From the NCBI GenBank assembly GCA_017848115.1, contig JAGAKZ010000003.1, positions 1 through 40,183 on the forward strand: 40,183 nt of DNA, given 5' to 3'. Positions 23,072 to 31,510 of the stretch are shown piece by piece. Below the pieces are notes generated by a model. That model made no database searches and had not been told where the DNA came from. It saw only the letters and a program-made list of their open reading frames with translations. A program made the translations under genes and the position numbers. Within the stretch, counting starts at the first letter, position 1. Each line of letters begins with the position of its first letter. The DNA comes from Oscillospiraceae bacterium. GTDB lineage: Bacteria; Bacillota; Clostridia; Oscillospirales; Ruminococcaceae.

Positions 23072-24064
23072 TCAGTATTCAAAGCAGACTGCACCATAGG
23101 TGAGACCTGCACCGAAACCAACAAGAGCAATCTTATCGCCTCTTTTTACAGAGCCGTTTTCAACTGCTTCGCTAAGGGCGAGCGGGATACTCGCACTTGA
23201 AGTATTTCCATAACGTTCTATATTTACATAGAACTTATCCATAGGAAGACCCAGTTTTGAGGCCGCTGTCTGTATTATACGGATATTGGCCTGATGAGGT
23301 ATTACCATATCAAGATCTTCCACGTTAAAATCAGATTTTTCAAGAGCTTTGTTTACCGCAAAAGGAAGTATGCCTACTGCAAACTTGTAAACTTCCTTAC
23401 CATCCTGTGCAAGGAATCCTGCATATTCGCTCTGTTTTTCAGGTTCTTCTATATTTTTTATTTTATAAAAAGGATTTAATTTATTGCTTATAACGTCAGC
23501 CCTGAGGAAATCAGCACCATTTCCGTCAGCACCGATAAAACTTGAATATGAAGTATCTGCCGCACACAGTACGACAGCAGCAGCTCCGTCACCAAAAAGT
23601 ATGCATGACGCTCTGTCTTCATAGTTTACTATCTTTGAAAGGTTTTCAGCACTGACAACCAGTACATTTCTTGCAGAACCTGTTGCAAGATACTTATGAG
23701 CCATATCGACTGCATATACAAAACCTGAACACGCACAACTCGCATCAAATGCCATACACCCTGTAATACCGAGTTCTCTCTGTATCATACACGCTGTTGA
23801 AGGGAACAGTGAATCAGGTGTAACTGTTGTACATATGATCATATCTATCTCTTCCTTGGAGATCCCCGAATTTTCCACCGCTTTCAGAGCCGCATTCGCT
23901 CCGCACTTCCATGTAGGAGTACCCATGGCATAGTGTCTTTCCTTTATGCCTGTTCTTGTAGTTATCCATTCATCGTTGGTTTCTATAACCCCGGTAAAAT
24001 CGTCATTGGATATTACTGTTTCCGGCACATATGAACCTATGCCTAAAATTTTTATACCTTGCAA
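23072..24064 (-). CDS. fabH: 3-oxoacyl-ACP synthase III FabH
   Basis: 330 aa. Catalytic Cys in DASCACSGFVYA, His in MVIPHQANIRI, Asn in ERYGNTSSASIPLAL. It starts fatty acid synthesis by joining acetyl- or branched-acyl-CoA to malonyl-ACP. First gene of the operon; start is TTG 24064, 8 nt after GGAGG. Confidence 0.94.
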   Translation of the reverse strand: MQGIKILGIGSYVPETVISNDDFTGVIETNDEWITTRTGIKERHYAMGTPTWKCGANAALKAVENSGISKEEIDMIICTTVTPDSLFPSTACMIQRELGITGCMAFDASCACSGFVYAVDMAHKYLATGSARNVLVVSAENLSKIVNYEDRASCILFGDGAAAVVLCAADTSYSSFIGADGNGADFLRADVISNKLNPFYKIKNIEEPEKQSEYAGFLAQDGKEVYKFAVGILPFAVNKALEKSDFNVEDLDMVIPHQANIRIIQTAASKLGLPMDKFYVNIERYGNTSSASIPLALSEAVENGSVKRGDKIALVGFGAGLTYGAVCFEY

Positions 24065-24355
24065 TAAATTTTCCTCCTATAACATTGTTTTATTCATTAA
24101 TTTGTGATATTATTAATAATATAAGTTTTACTTACTTATATGTACTTTTCCTTTCCGCTGTGGTCATCATATCATCAAATATGACTCCTGCGGAAAATCA
24201 TTCAAATATTATTTTAAACTATTTTTTATAAATTTGCAACAACACTTTTAATTAATAATATAAACTTCCTGAAAATTGATTATTTTTATTCATTTTCATG
24301 TAGTTTTTATAGATATTTTATGCAAGTTTACCACCAAGAAAGGAATATATTTTTT
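24065..24355. promoter_or_regulatory. divergent fabH-fabD regulatory region with dyads
   Basis: No gene in this 291-nt AT-rich stretch. It holds a perfect 16-bp palindrome (24107-24122, made of ATTATTAATAAT), a TATAAGT/ACTTATA inverted repeat (24120-24140), and a long hairpin whose outer arms are TTTCCGC (24152-24158) and GCGGAAA (24190-24196) with inner arms GTCAT/ATGAC. These are candidate operator and leader structures for a fatty acid regulator. I could not match them securely to FapR or FabT boxes, and no clear -35/-10 pair stands out. Confidence 0.45.
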
Positions 24356-25264
24356 ATGAACATTATTTTATTTGCAGGACAAGGCTCTCAGTATTCAGGT
24401 ATGGGAAAGGATATTTATGATAAATATCCGGAATTTCACTACATATTTGAAACAGGTTCAAAGATCTTAGGATATGACCTTTGCAAAGTCTGCTTTGATG
24501 AAAATTTTGAAGAACTCTCCAGAACATATTACTCTCAGCCTGCAATAATGGCTGTATCACTCCTTTGCTTTGAAGCTGCAAAAAAAGAAGGGCTCTCTTT
24601 TGAAGCTGTTGCAGGACACTCTCTCGGCGAATATGCTGCAATGGTAGCCTCAGGAATACTCTCTCTCGAAGACGGATTTAAAGTTATAAAAGCTCGTGCA
24701 GAAGCTTTTGACAAAGTTGCATCTTCTGCTAACGGAGCTATGGCGGCTATACTTAAACTTACTGCCGATGAAGTACGTGAAGTATGTGATGCTACCGAAG
24801 GATATGTTGTACCTGTAAACTACAACTCACCTGTACAGACGGTTATCGCAGGTGAAGCCGATGCTGTTGCCCGCGCAAGTGCAGTATTCAAGGAAAAGAA
24901 AGCAAGAGTAATGCCACTTAACACCGAATCTGCATTCCACTCTGAGATCATGAAACCGGCAAGTGAAGATTTTTATGAAAATATCAAAGATATAACATTC
25001 AATAAACCAACTGTAAAGTTTTTCTCAAACCTTCTCGGCGCAGAACTTACAGATTTTTCAGATATGCCTTCCCTCCTCGCAAAGCATGTGGTATCTCCTG
25101 TTAAATTTACAGGCGAACTTGCCGCTGTAAAGGAAAGCGGTTTTGACAAGTACATAGAACTCGGTCCGGGAAAAACTCTTACAGGACTTGTAAAAAAGAC
25201 TCTCAGTGATGTAGTTTCATTCAACATTGAAAATCTGACATCTCTTGAAAGCGCAGAATTCTAA
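24356..25264 (+). CDS. fabD: malonyl-CoA:ACP transacylase FabD
   Basis: 302 aa. LFAGQGSQYSGMG start, nucleophile elbow GHSLGEYAA, catalytic His in ESAFHSEIMKPA, ELGPGKTLTGL near the end: all canonical. It moves malonyl groups to ACP. A longer frame begins at 24320, but AAAGGA precedes ATG 24356 and the family start agrees. It is divergent from the rest of the fab genes. Confidence 0.93.
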   Translation: MNIILFAGQGSQYSGMGKDIYDKYPEFHYIFETGSKILGYDLCKVCFDENFEELSRTYYSQPAIMAVSLLCFEAAKKEGLSFEAVAGHSLGEYAAMVASGILSLEDGFKVIKARAEAFDKVASSANGAMAAILKLTADEVREVCDATEGYVVPVNYNSPVQTVIAGEADAVARASAVFKEKKARVMPLNTESAFHSEIMKPASEDFYENIKDITFNKPTVKFFSNLLGAELTDFSDMPSLLAKHVVSPVKFTGELAAVKESGFDKYIELGPGKTLTGLVKKTLSDVVSFNIENLTSLESAEF

Positions 25265-25287
25265 TAAAAACAAAGGGGAAAAGAAAT

Positions 25288-26121
25288 ATGCAGAAATATA
25301 CATTAACGGGATATCCGCTCGGACATTCCATGTCGCCTTTTATTCATGAAAAACTTTTCAAAATGAGCGGAATAGAAGCAGTTTACGACTGTACAGAAAT
25401 TTCTCCGGAAGATTTCTCGGCAAAAGCTCCACTACTAAAGGAATTAAATGGTTACAATATAACTATTCCTTATAAAAGAGAAATTATTCCGCATCTTGAC
25501 GAACTTCACCATTCAGCCCAAAGATACGGTGCTGTAAACTGCGTACACAATCATAAAGGAAAATCTATCGGTTACAATACTGACTGTGACGGATTTCTTA
25601 TGTCAGTAAAATCTCTGGCACTGTCGGGAAAGGTTCTCATAATAGGTTGCGGAGGCGTAGGAAGAATGATGGCGATAGAAGCTATCCTCCACAACGCAGA
25701 TCTTACTATCGGAATTATTCCTGATGCCGCAGGTGCTGCCGCAGATCTGTCCGATGAAATACATTCCATCGCTGACAACTGTAAACTTCGCATAAAAAAT
25801 ATCGACTGTATAAAAGGAGAATACGATCTTATCATAAACGCATCTCCTGTCGGAATGTATCCCAAAACCGATGCATGCCCGATAAGTGCGGAAGTCATCG
25901 AAAAATGCGGTGGTGTATTTGACGCTGTATACAACCCTGTAGAAACAAAATTTATCCAGCTGGCAAAATCTTTTGGCAAGCCTGCCATAAACGGTACAGC
26001 AATGCTCGTATATCAGGCTGTAAAGGCTCACGAAATATGGAACAGCTCATACTACACCGACGAACAGATAAACAAACTTATAGACGAAACCAACAAAGCT
26101 ATAGCAGGTGAACAGAAATGA
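25288..26121 (+). CDS. aroE: shikimate dehydrogenase
   Basis: 277 aa. Shikimate-binding GHSMSPFIHEK, catalytic Lys in NITIPYKREII, Asp in YNTDCDGF, and the nucleotide loop GCGGVGRMMA. It reduces 3-dehydroshikimate with NADPH in aromatic amino acid synthesis. AAAGGGG ribosome site; 23 nt after fabD, and overlaps aroK by 4 nt. Confidence 0.94.
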   Translation: MQKYTLTGYPLGHSMSPFIHEKLFKMSGIEAVYDCTEISPEDFSAKAPLLKELNGYNITIPYKREIIPHLDELHHSAQRYGAVNCVHNHKGKSIGYNTDCDGFLMSVKSLALSGKVLIIGCGGVGRMMAIEAILHNADLTIGIIPDAAGAAADLSDEIHSIADNCKLRIKNIDCIKGEYDLIINASPVGMYPKTDACPISAEVIEKCGGVFDAVYNPVETKFIQLAKSFGKPAINGTAMLVYQAVKAHEIWNSSYYTDEQINKLIDETNKAIAGEQK

Positions 26122-26636
26122 CAATATATTTGTGCGGATTTATGGGCTGCGGAAAATCAACCATAGGAAAAATGATCGCTACAAAAACAAATATGAATTT
26201 TACAGATCTTGATGAATATATTACCTGTAAAGAAGGAATGAGTATACCTGAAATTTTTTCACAAAAAGGTGAACCTTATTTCAGAGCAAAAGAAGCTGAA
26301 GCTGTAAAAGAACTTTCAGGCAAAAACACTGTAATAGCCTGTGGCGGAGGCACTATTCTGAACGACAACAGCGCTACCGCTGCACGTGAAAACGGAGTAG
26401 TCATATTTCTCGATGTTCCGTTTGAGTCATGTTACGAACGAATCAAAGACGATACCAACAGACCTCTCGTTGTAAACAACACTAAAGAACAGCTCAGAGA
26501 AATATTTGACCACCGACACGATATTTATCTGAAAAACTCCACACTTTCTCTGCTAGCAGACAAATCGCCTTTTGAAATATGCGAAGATATACTCAGTACA
26601 ATAAAAATATTTAAAAAGCAGGGTGATCTTTCTTGA
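26118..26636 (+). CDS. aroK: shikimate kinase
   Basis: 172 aa P-loop kinase: GFMGCGKSTIGKMIA, shikimate-binding DLDEYI and FRAKEAEAV, and CGGGTILND. It phosphorylates shikimate, the step after AroE, whose gene overlaps it by ATGA. Confidence 0.94.
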   Translation: MTIYLCGFMGCGKSTIGKMIATKTNMNFTDLDEYITCKEGMSIPEIFSQKGEPYFRAKEAEAVKELSGKNTVIACGGGTILNDNSATAARENGVVIFLDVPFESCYERIKDDTNRPLVVNNTKEQLREIFDHRHDIYLKNSTLSLLADKSPFEICEDILSTIKIFKKQGDLS

Positions 26637-27796
26637 AAATATACAATGCAAAAATTTTTACAATGGACGCTGAAAATACCGTCATAGAAAACGGCTGGGT
26701 AGAAATACTCGGTTCAAAAATCACTTCTGTCGGCACCAACGATACAACTGTTGATGAAAATGATATCGACGCAGGCGGAAAAATGTTGCTCCCCGGATTT
26801 ATAGACGCACACACACATCTCGGAATAATAGGAAACGGTCTTGGTTTTGAGTCAGACGACTGCAACGAACAGACTGATCCGATAACTCCTCATATATCAG
26901 TTGCCGATGGTATAAATCCTTTTGATTACTGCTTTGAAGAAGCACGACAAAGAGGTATCACAAGCGTGCTCAGCTGTCCCGGAAGTGCAAACCCTGTAGG
27001 TGGCGGAATATGTGCCATAAAAACAAACGGCAGACGAATCGAAAAAATGACGATAAAAAAAGCAGGCGTAAAATTTGCTCTCGGAGAAAATCCAAAAACC
27101 GCATACAACGAAAGAGAAGAAACTCCGATAACAAGAATGGCAACTGCAGGACTTATACGTGAACATCTCTCAAAATCCCAGAAATACAGAGATGATATCT
27201 CAAAACACAAAGAAGATCCCGAAAGCAATGACCTTCCGGAATATGACCCTAAGTTTGAGGCTACTCTGCCTCTTCTGGAAAAGACACAGAAGGCACACTT
27301 TCACTGTCATCGTGCCGATGATATACTCACTGCTGTACGCATATCAAAAGCTTATGACATAGACGCCGTACTTGTACACGCAACAGAAGGTCATCTGATA
27401 GCCGACCTCATAGCCGAAGACAAGGTTGACGCTATAGTAGGTCCTGTAATATGCGACCGTTCAAAACCCGAACTTCTTAACCACAGTATCAAAACTGCAG
27501 GAACACTTTATAAAAACGGAGTCAAAGTAGCAATATGCACCGATCACCCCGTAATTCCGATACAGTATCTGCCGTTAAATGCAGCTGCTGCAGTAAAAGG
27601 CGGTCTCGACTACAACGAAGCACTTCGTGCCATAACGATAAATGCCGCCGAAATATCCGGCATATCCGATGTGACAGGAAGTATCGAAAAGGGCAAAGAC
27701 GCAGATATACAGCTTTACTCCTCAGATCCTCTTGATATAATGAGCGATCCTGAACTTGTAATGATAAGCGGAGAAATTATTTTAAAGAAAGGATAA
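26633..27796 (+). CDS. amidohydrolase family protein
   Basis: 387 aa metal-dependent hydrolase with the imidazolonepropionase-like layout: beta-sandwich N-terminus, metal site DAHTHLG (about 58-64), further histidines in AHFHCHRADDI and VLVHATEGH, and the catalytic Asp in ICTDHPVI, then the returning sandwich (DADIQLYSSDP). It hydrolyses a C-N bond; the substrate is not deducible. Start TTG 26633 overlaps the aroK stop (TTGA), so it is coupled to the aromatic pathway genes without an obvious pathway link. Confidence 0.86.
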   Translation: MKIYNAKIFTMDAENTVIENGWVEILGSKITSVGTNDTTVDENDIDAGGKMLLPGFIDAHTHLGIIGNGLGFESDDCNEQTDPITPHISVADGINPFDYCFEEARQRGITSVLSCPGSANPVGGGICAIKTNGRRIEKMTIKKAGVKFALGENPKTAYNEREETPITRMATAGLIREHLSKSQKYRDDISKHKEDPESNDLPEYDPKFEATLPLLEKTQKAHFHCHRADDILTAVRISKAYDIDAVLVHATEGHLIADLIAEDKVDAIVGPVICDRSKPELLNHSIKTAGTLYKNGVKVAICTDHPVIPIQYLPLNAAAAVKGGLDYNEALRAITINAAEISGISDVTGSIEKGKDADIQLYSSDPLDIMSDPELVMISGEIILKKG

Positions 27797-27801
27797 GATA
27801 T

Positions 27802-28644
27802 ATGAGAACCATAGACGTTAAGGACATACAGAAAACCGTCAGTGAATTATGCATAAAAGCAAACAGACATCTTCCTGAAAGTCTTGAAAAAAAGATACGT
27901 GAATGCTCAGGTATCGAACAGTCCCCCACTGGAAAAGCCGTATTTGACGATTTGTGCGACAATATAGATGCTGCCAGAGAATGTGACATCGCTATATGTC
28001 AGGATACAGGAATGGCAATAATTTTCCTGCAGATAGGCCAGGACGTTCATTTTGAAGGCGGAAATCTTTATGAAGCTATAAATAAAGGTGTTGCCGACGG
28101 ATATACAAACGGTTATCTCCGTTGCTCGATTGTCGGTGATCCGCTTGAACGTGTAAACACAGGCGACAACACTCCGGCAATAATACACACCACTATAGTT
28201 GACGGCGATAAAGTAAAGATCGATGTATGCCCGAAAGGTTTCGGAAGTGAAAATATGTCTGCAATAAAGATGTTCACACCTTCGGCTACTCATGAAGATA
28301 TAGTAAACTTCGTAACCGAATCCATTTCAAAAGCAGGAAGCAACCCCTGCCCTCCTATCGTTGTAGGCGTAGGGATAGGCGGAAGCTTTGAACACTGCGC
28401 ATTTCTTGCAAAAAAAGCTCTTTGCAGGGATATAGCAATAAGAAATCCGAAACCGCTGTATGCTGACCTTGAAAAAACAATGCTTGAAAAAATAAATCTG
28501 CTCGGAATAGGTCCACAGGGCTTTGGCGGAACTGTTACAGCTCTTGCTGTAAATATAGAAGAACACCCAACACATATAGCAGGTCTTCCCGTAGCAGTAA
28601 ACGTGGGCTGTCACGTAACAAGACACGCCAGTGCCGAAATCTAA
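27802..28644 (+). CDS. class I fumarate hydratase alpha subunit (FumA N-terminal/TtdA type)
   Basis: 280 aa, the normal size of the alpha subunit of two-subunit Fe-S fumarases and L-tartrate dehydratases. Cluster-ligand regions are visible: ICQDTGMAIIF, CPKGFGSENMSA and VNVGCHVTRHA, with GIGGSFEHCAFLAKKAL between. The beta subunit (about 185 aa), normally next door, is absent; the next gene is unrelated. GAAAGGA before ATG 27802; 5 nt after the amidohydrolase. Confidence 0.9.
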   Translation: MRTIDVKDIQKTVSELCIKANRHLPESLEKKIRECSGIEQSPTGKAVFDDLCDNIDAARECDIAICQDTGMAIIFLQIGQDVHFEGGNLYEAINKGVADGYTNGYLRCSIVGDPLERVNTGDNTPAIIHTTIVDGDKVKIDVCPKGFGSENMSAIKMFTPSATHEDIVNFVTESISKAGSNPCPPIVVGVGIGGSFEHCAFLAKKALCRDIAIRNPKPLYADLEKTMLEKINLLGIGPQGFGGTVTALAVNIEEHPTHIAGLPVAVNVGCHVTRHASAEI

Positions 28645-28670
28645 AAAATTCTGAAAGGAAATTTTTCGTT

Positions 28671-29000
28671 ATGAGTGTTATTATGAGTGAAAATGAATTT
28701 ATAAAAAACGCTGCCTCAGAAATACATCAGATATGTGATCCGATAAATATAATACTTGTAAGCAACAAAATAAACACTGCCGGAGAAATAGTAAGCTTCA
28801 AGCTTGCTGTAATTGTAAAAGACGACACCGCCAGCATATCCGAACTCGAATGTAGTCTTTACATGAAAGTAGACAGTGAAATTCCATACGACCTTGTTCT
28901 CTATACTGTTTCCGAATGGGATAAACTCAAAAACGAAATAGGAACATTCGCATGGAAAATCTATAATACAGGAGCATACCTTTATGGGCAGAGGATATAG
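28671..29000 (+). CDS. degenerate nucleotidyltransferase-like protein (MNT type)
   Basis: 109 aa. The fold pattern resembles small MNT nucleotidyltransferases: IILVSNKINTAGE where active enzymes have LFGSxARGE, FKLAVIVKDD where they have SDIDLLV, then IPYDLVLYTVSEWDKL and a GAYLYG ending, which are well kept. The G-S and D-x-D residues needed for nucleotidyl transfer are lost, so it is probably not catalytic. It overlaps the HEPN gene by 17 nt, the usual MNT-HEPN order. A second ATG at 28683 is possible. Confidence 0.65.
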   Translation: MSVIMSENEFIKNAASEIHQICDPINIILVSNKINTAGEIVSFKLAVIVKDDTASISELECSLYMKVDSEIPYDLVLYTVSEWDKLKNEIGTFAWKIYNTGAYLYGQRI

Positions 29001-29421
29001 GGAAAGTGACAGCCGAAGATATTTTGACTGGCTGTTTCACGCAAATCTTGACTTTCTGGCGGCAAAAAACCTTATAAAGGACGCACGTTGCTATAACTCT
29101 GCGGCATTTCACTGCCAGCAGTGTATAGAAAAAGCTCTCAAGGGCTATCTGCTCTTTAAAAAATACAAGTTATTCGATGGTCATAACCTTACCTGGCTTT
29201 GCAAACAGGCGGCTATGTGTGACAGTCATTTTGAAAGATGGATCTCAAAAAGCTCATCTCTGAACCGTTTCTACATCGAAACAAGATACCCTGCAGATAT
29301 TCCGCTCGATATAGATACGGAAACGATAGAGGATCTTATGAATTCCACAACAGAAATGCTTGAATTTATAACCGAGCAGATACGTTTTGACTTTGTAAGC
29401 TATCACAGACGCAAAAAATAA
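28984..29421 (+). CDS. HEPN domain protein
   Basis: 145 aa all-helical protein of the PF05168 HEPN type: WLFHANLDFLAAKNLI, CYNSAAFHCQQCIEKALKGY and ETRYPADIP match the family's conserved helices. Some HEPN proteins are RNases with an Rx4-6H motif; a clear copy is not seen here, so nuclease activity is doubtful. It lies after the MNT-like gene, giving a two-gene module between housekeeping genes. Confidence 0.8.
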   Translation: MGRGYRESDSRRYFDWLFHANLDFLAAKNLIKDARCYNSAAFHCQQCIEKALKGYLLFKKYKLFDGHNLTWLCKQAAMCDSHFERWISKSSSLNRFYIETRYPADIPLDIDTETIEDLMNSTTEMLEFITEQIRFDFVSYHRRKK

Positions 29422-29444
29422 AAAGGAAAAAGGGGGATTTTATT

Positions 29445-31055
29445 ATGAAAAAGCCAATAGTAGCATCACTTACAGCTATTGCATGTGCAATGAGTGCTGT
29501 ATCGTGCAGCGGAAATGATAATGAAAAAAGCTCATCGGAGGAAAAAGATGAACCTAAAACAAACTACAGCCAGTACATGAAAGATTATGCACGTACCGAA
29601 TTCAACGATTCTCTCGATCTTTCAGACTTTGACTTTCAGTCAAATGACATTCCGGCTGATTTTGCACTTACACTCGAAGCCGAAGAAGGAACTCTCAGCG
29701 GGGAAACAGAAATTCCTTCCATATCACTTGAAGGTTACAGCGGTGACGGATATGTATTTATGAAACAAAGCGAAGGTGACAGTCTTACATTTTCAGCTCA
29801 GATAGAAACAGCCGGAAACTATGACCTCATATTCAACACTGCATCAAGTGGCGGTCAGAAATACAATAATGTATCTGTAAACGGCAATAAAGTAGGTGAT
29901 GTCTACACACAGGACGGTACTTTTTCTCTTTCAACAGTAAAACAGGTATACCTTGAAAAAGGTAAAAATGATATAATGATCACTCCTTCGTGGGGCTGGA
30001 TCTATATCGATAATGTAAAGATAGTCCCTGCTTCCGGTATCTCCGAAGACACTTACAAAGTATCTTCAGAACTTGTAAATCCAAATGCAGGTATTCCTGC
30101 AAAACAGCTTATGAAATTTATGTCTGATGTATACGGAAAGTATATTATTTCAGGACAGTACGCTTCAGAAGGTGTAAGCAGTGCAGAAATAGAAAAAATC
30201 GAAAAACAGTCGGGCAAAAAGCCTGCTATTCTCGGTCTGGATCTCATAGAATACTCACCTTCAAGAGTTGAACACGACTCTTCTTCACAGGCAATCGAAC
30301 ACGCTATAGACTGGTACTACAACTACGGCGGAATAGTAACATTCTGCTGGCACTGGAACGCACCTTCAAAGTACCTCATAAACACATCAGCTCAGCCATG
30401 GTACAAAGGTTTTTACAAAGAAGCCACAACAATTAACCTTGATGATATAATGAACGGTAAAGATAATGAAGGCTATGACCTTCTCATGTCTGATATAGAC
30501 GCTATAGCTTTACAGCTCAAAAGACTTGATGACGCAGGTGTCCCTGTACTCTGGCGCCCGCTCCACGAAGCAAGCGGTGGCTGGTTCTGGTGGGGCAACT
30601 GTTCTGCCGAGTCATACAAAAAGCTCTGGAATGCAGTATATGACAAACTCACAAACGAACACAAACTCACAAATCTTATCTGGGTATGGAACGGTCAGAA
30701 CAAAGACTGGTATCCGGGCGATGAAACAGTTGATATGATAGGCGAAGACCTTTACCCGGGTGAAAAGGTATACTCTTCGCAGAGCAGCAAGTTCATGGAA
30801 GTTACCGAATATACCGACACCAAAAAGATAATCGCCATGTCAGAAAACGGCTGTCTTTTCGATCCCGAACTTGCAATAAGAGACGGCTCACTATGGTCAT
30901 GGTTCTGTGTATGGAACGGTGAATTTGTAGTAGATAAGTTCAGACAGTTAAACGGCATTTACAACGAAAAGGAAATGTGGTCAAAAGTATATCAGCATGA
31001 ACGTGTACTTACTCTTGATGAACTTCCTGACTTACGTAAATACAAAATCGACTAG
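29445..31055 (+). CDS. GH26 beta-mannanase lipoprotein with CBM35/CBM6-like domain
   Basis: 536 aa. A lipoprotein signal peptide ends in the lipobox AVSC (Cys21), followed by a Ser/Glu/Lys linker. Residues about 68-200 form a beta-sandwich carbohydrate-binding module of the CBM6/CBM35 kind (EAEEGTLSGE start, GWIYIDNVKIVP end). The GH26 barrel follows: acid/base Glu375 in LWRPLHEASGGWFWWG and nucleophile Glu467 in AMSENGCLF. It should cleave mannan or galactomannan at the cell surface, so it is membrane-anchored and not cellulosomal. AAAGGGGG ribosome site. Confidence 0.9.
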   Translation: MKKPIVASLTAIACAMSAVSCSGNDNEKSSSEEKDEPKTNYSQYMKDYARTEFNDSLDLSDFDFQSNDIPADFALTLEAEEGTLSGETEIPSISLEGYSGDGYVFMKQSEGDSLTFSAQIETAGNYDLIFNTASSGGQKYNNVSVNGNKVGDVYTQDGTFSLSTVKQVYLEKGKNDIMITPSWGWIYIDNVKIVPASGISEDTYKVSSELVNPNAGIPAKQLMKFMSDVYGKYIISGQYASEGVSSAEIEKIEKQSGKKPAILGLDLIEYSPSRVEHDSSSQAIEHAIDWYYNYGGIVTFCWHWNAPSKYLINTSAQPWYKGFYKEATTINLDDIMNGKDNEGYDLLMSDIDAIALQLKRLDDAGVPVLWRPLHEASGGWFWWGNCSAESYKKLWNAVYDKLTNEHKLTNLIWVWNGQNKDWYPGDETVDMIGEDLYPGEKVYSSQSSKFMEVTEYTDTKKIIAMSENGCLFDPELAIRDGSLWSWFCVWNGEFVVDKFRQLNGIYNEKEMWSKVYQHERVLTLDELPDLRKYKID

Positions 31056-31067
31056 AATCCGGTAATG

Positions 31068-31116
31068 GCATTTTCATATAGGACAGCATTCTTATGTTGT
31101 TCTATGTGAAAAATGC
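31068..31116 (+). terminator. long hairpin after the mannanase gene
   Basis: Arms GCATTTTCATATAG (31068-31081) and CTATGTGAAAAATGC (31102-31116) pair with one bulge; an inner stem extends it. No T-run follows, so termination or 3'-end protection are both possible. Confidence 0.45.
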
Positions 31117-31199
31117 ATATCAGACCATAACAGAACACGTTCAATTAACCGCAGATTAAACAAAAACGATTTTTCTCAAAAATTTTTTAAAAAATCCTA

Positions 31200-31228
31200 T
31201 TGACATTTCTATGAGAGTATAGTATAAT
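31200..31228 (+). promoter_or_regulatory. consensus promoter of the tRNA pair
   Basis: Exact TTGACA (31200-31205), 17-bp spacer and exact TATAAT (31223-31228), 33 nt before the first tRNA. This is the strongest sigma-A promoter in the window, as expected for stable RNA genes. Confidence 0.85.
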
Positions 31229-31260
31229 AATTAACGTCGCTGGACGGCAATTATAAAGAT

Positions 31261-31334
31261 GGCGGCATAGCTCAGTTGGCTAGAGTACTCGGTTCATACC
31301 CGATTGGTCGTAGGTTCGAATCCCACTGCCGCTA
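31261..31334 (+). tRNA. tRNA-Met (anticodon CAT, elongator type)
   Basis: Complete cloverleaf of 74 nt, anticodon at 31295-31297. A G1-U72 acceptor pair and the TTCGAAT T-loop are present. No CCA is encoded. Two mismatches are visible: C27-U43 in the anticodon stem and A51-C63 in the T-stem. Sequence resembles Firmicute elongator tRNA-Met; tRNA-Ile(CAT) is not fully excluded. Confidence 0.9.
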
Positions 31335-31342
31335 TTATACAC

Positions 31343-31414
31343 GGCCCGTTGGTCAAGAGGTTAAGACGCTGCCCTTTCACGGCGGAATCATGGGTTCAAT
31401 TCCCGTACGGGTCA
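31343..31414 (+). tRNA. tRNA-Glu (anticodon TTC)
   Basis: Complete 72-nt cloverleaf 8 nt after the tRNA-Met gene; anticodon at 31376-31378, acceptor GGCCCGT / ACGGGTC, no encoded CCA. Co-transcribed with tRNA-Met. Confidence 0.93.
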
Positions 31415-31421
31415 TCAACGC

Positions 31422-31455
31422 AAAAAGAACACTCAGTATTGAGTGTTCTTTTTTT
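31422..31455 (+). terminator. terminator of the tRNA operon
   Basis: Arms AAAGAACACTCA and TGAGTGTTCTTT around a 4-nt loop, followed by a T-run. Confidence 0.9.
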
Positions 31456-31510
31456 ATATATCGACAACACAAATCTCACATTTCAAAAATTCTAAAGGAT
31501 GGTAATTAAC

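Noticed and set aside
24107-24140. Assignment of the fabH upstream dyads to FapR or FabT
   Set aside because: The AT palindrome does not match either consensus well enough from inspection.
28984-29421. HEPN protein as an active RNase toxin
   Set aside because: A clear Rx4-6H motif is not visible and the partner lacks catalytic residues; the module call is kept but the toxin claim is not.
31056-31260. Riboswitch or small RNA between the mannanase and the tRNAs
   Set aside because: Only one imperfect hairpin and the tRNA promoter are visible; nothing else structured.
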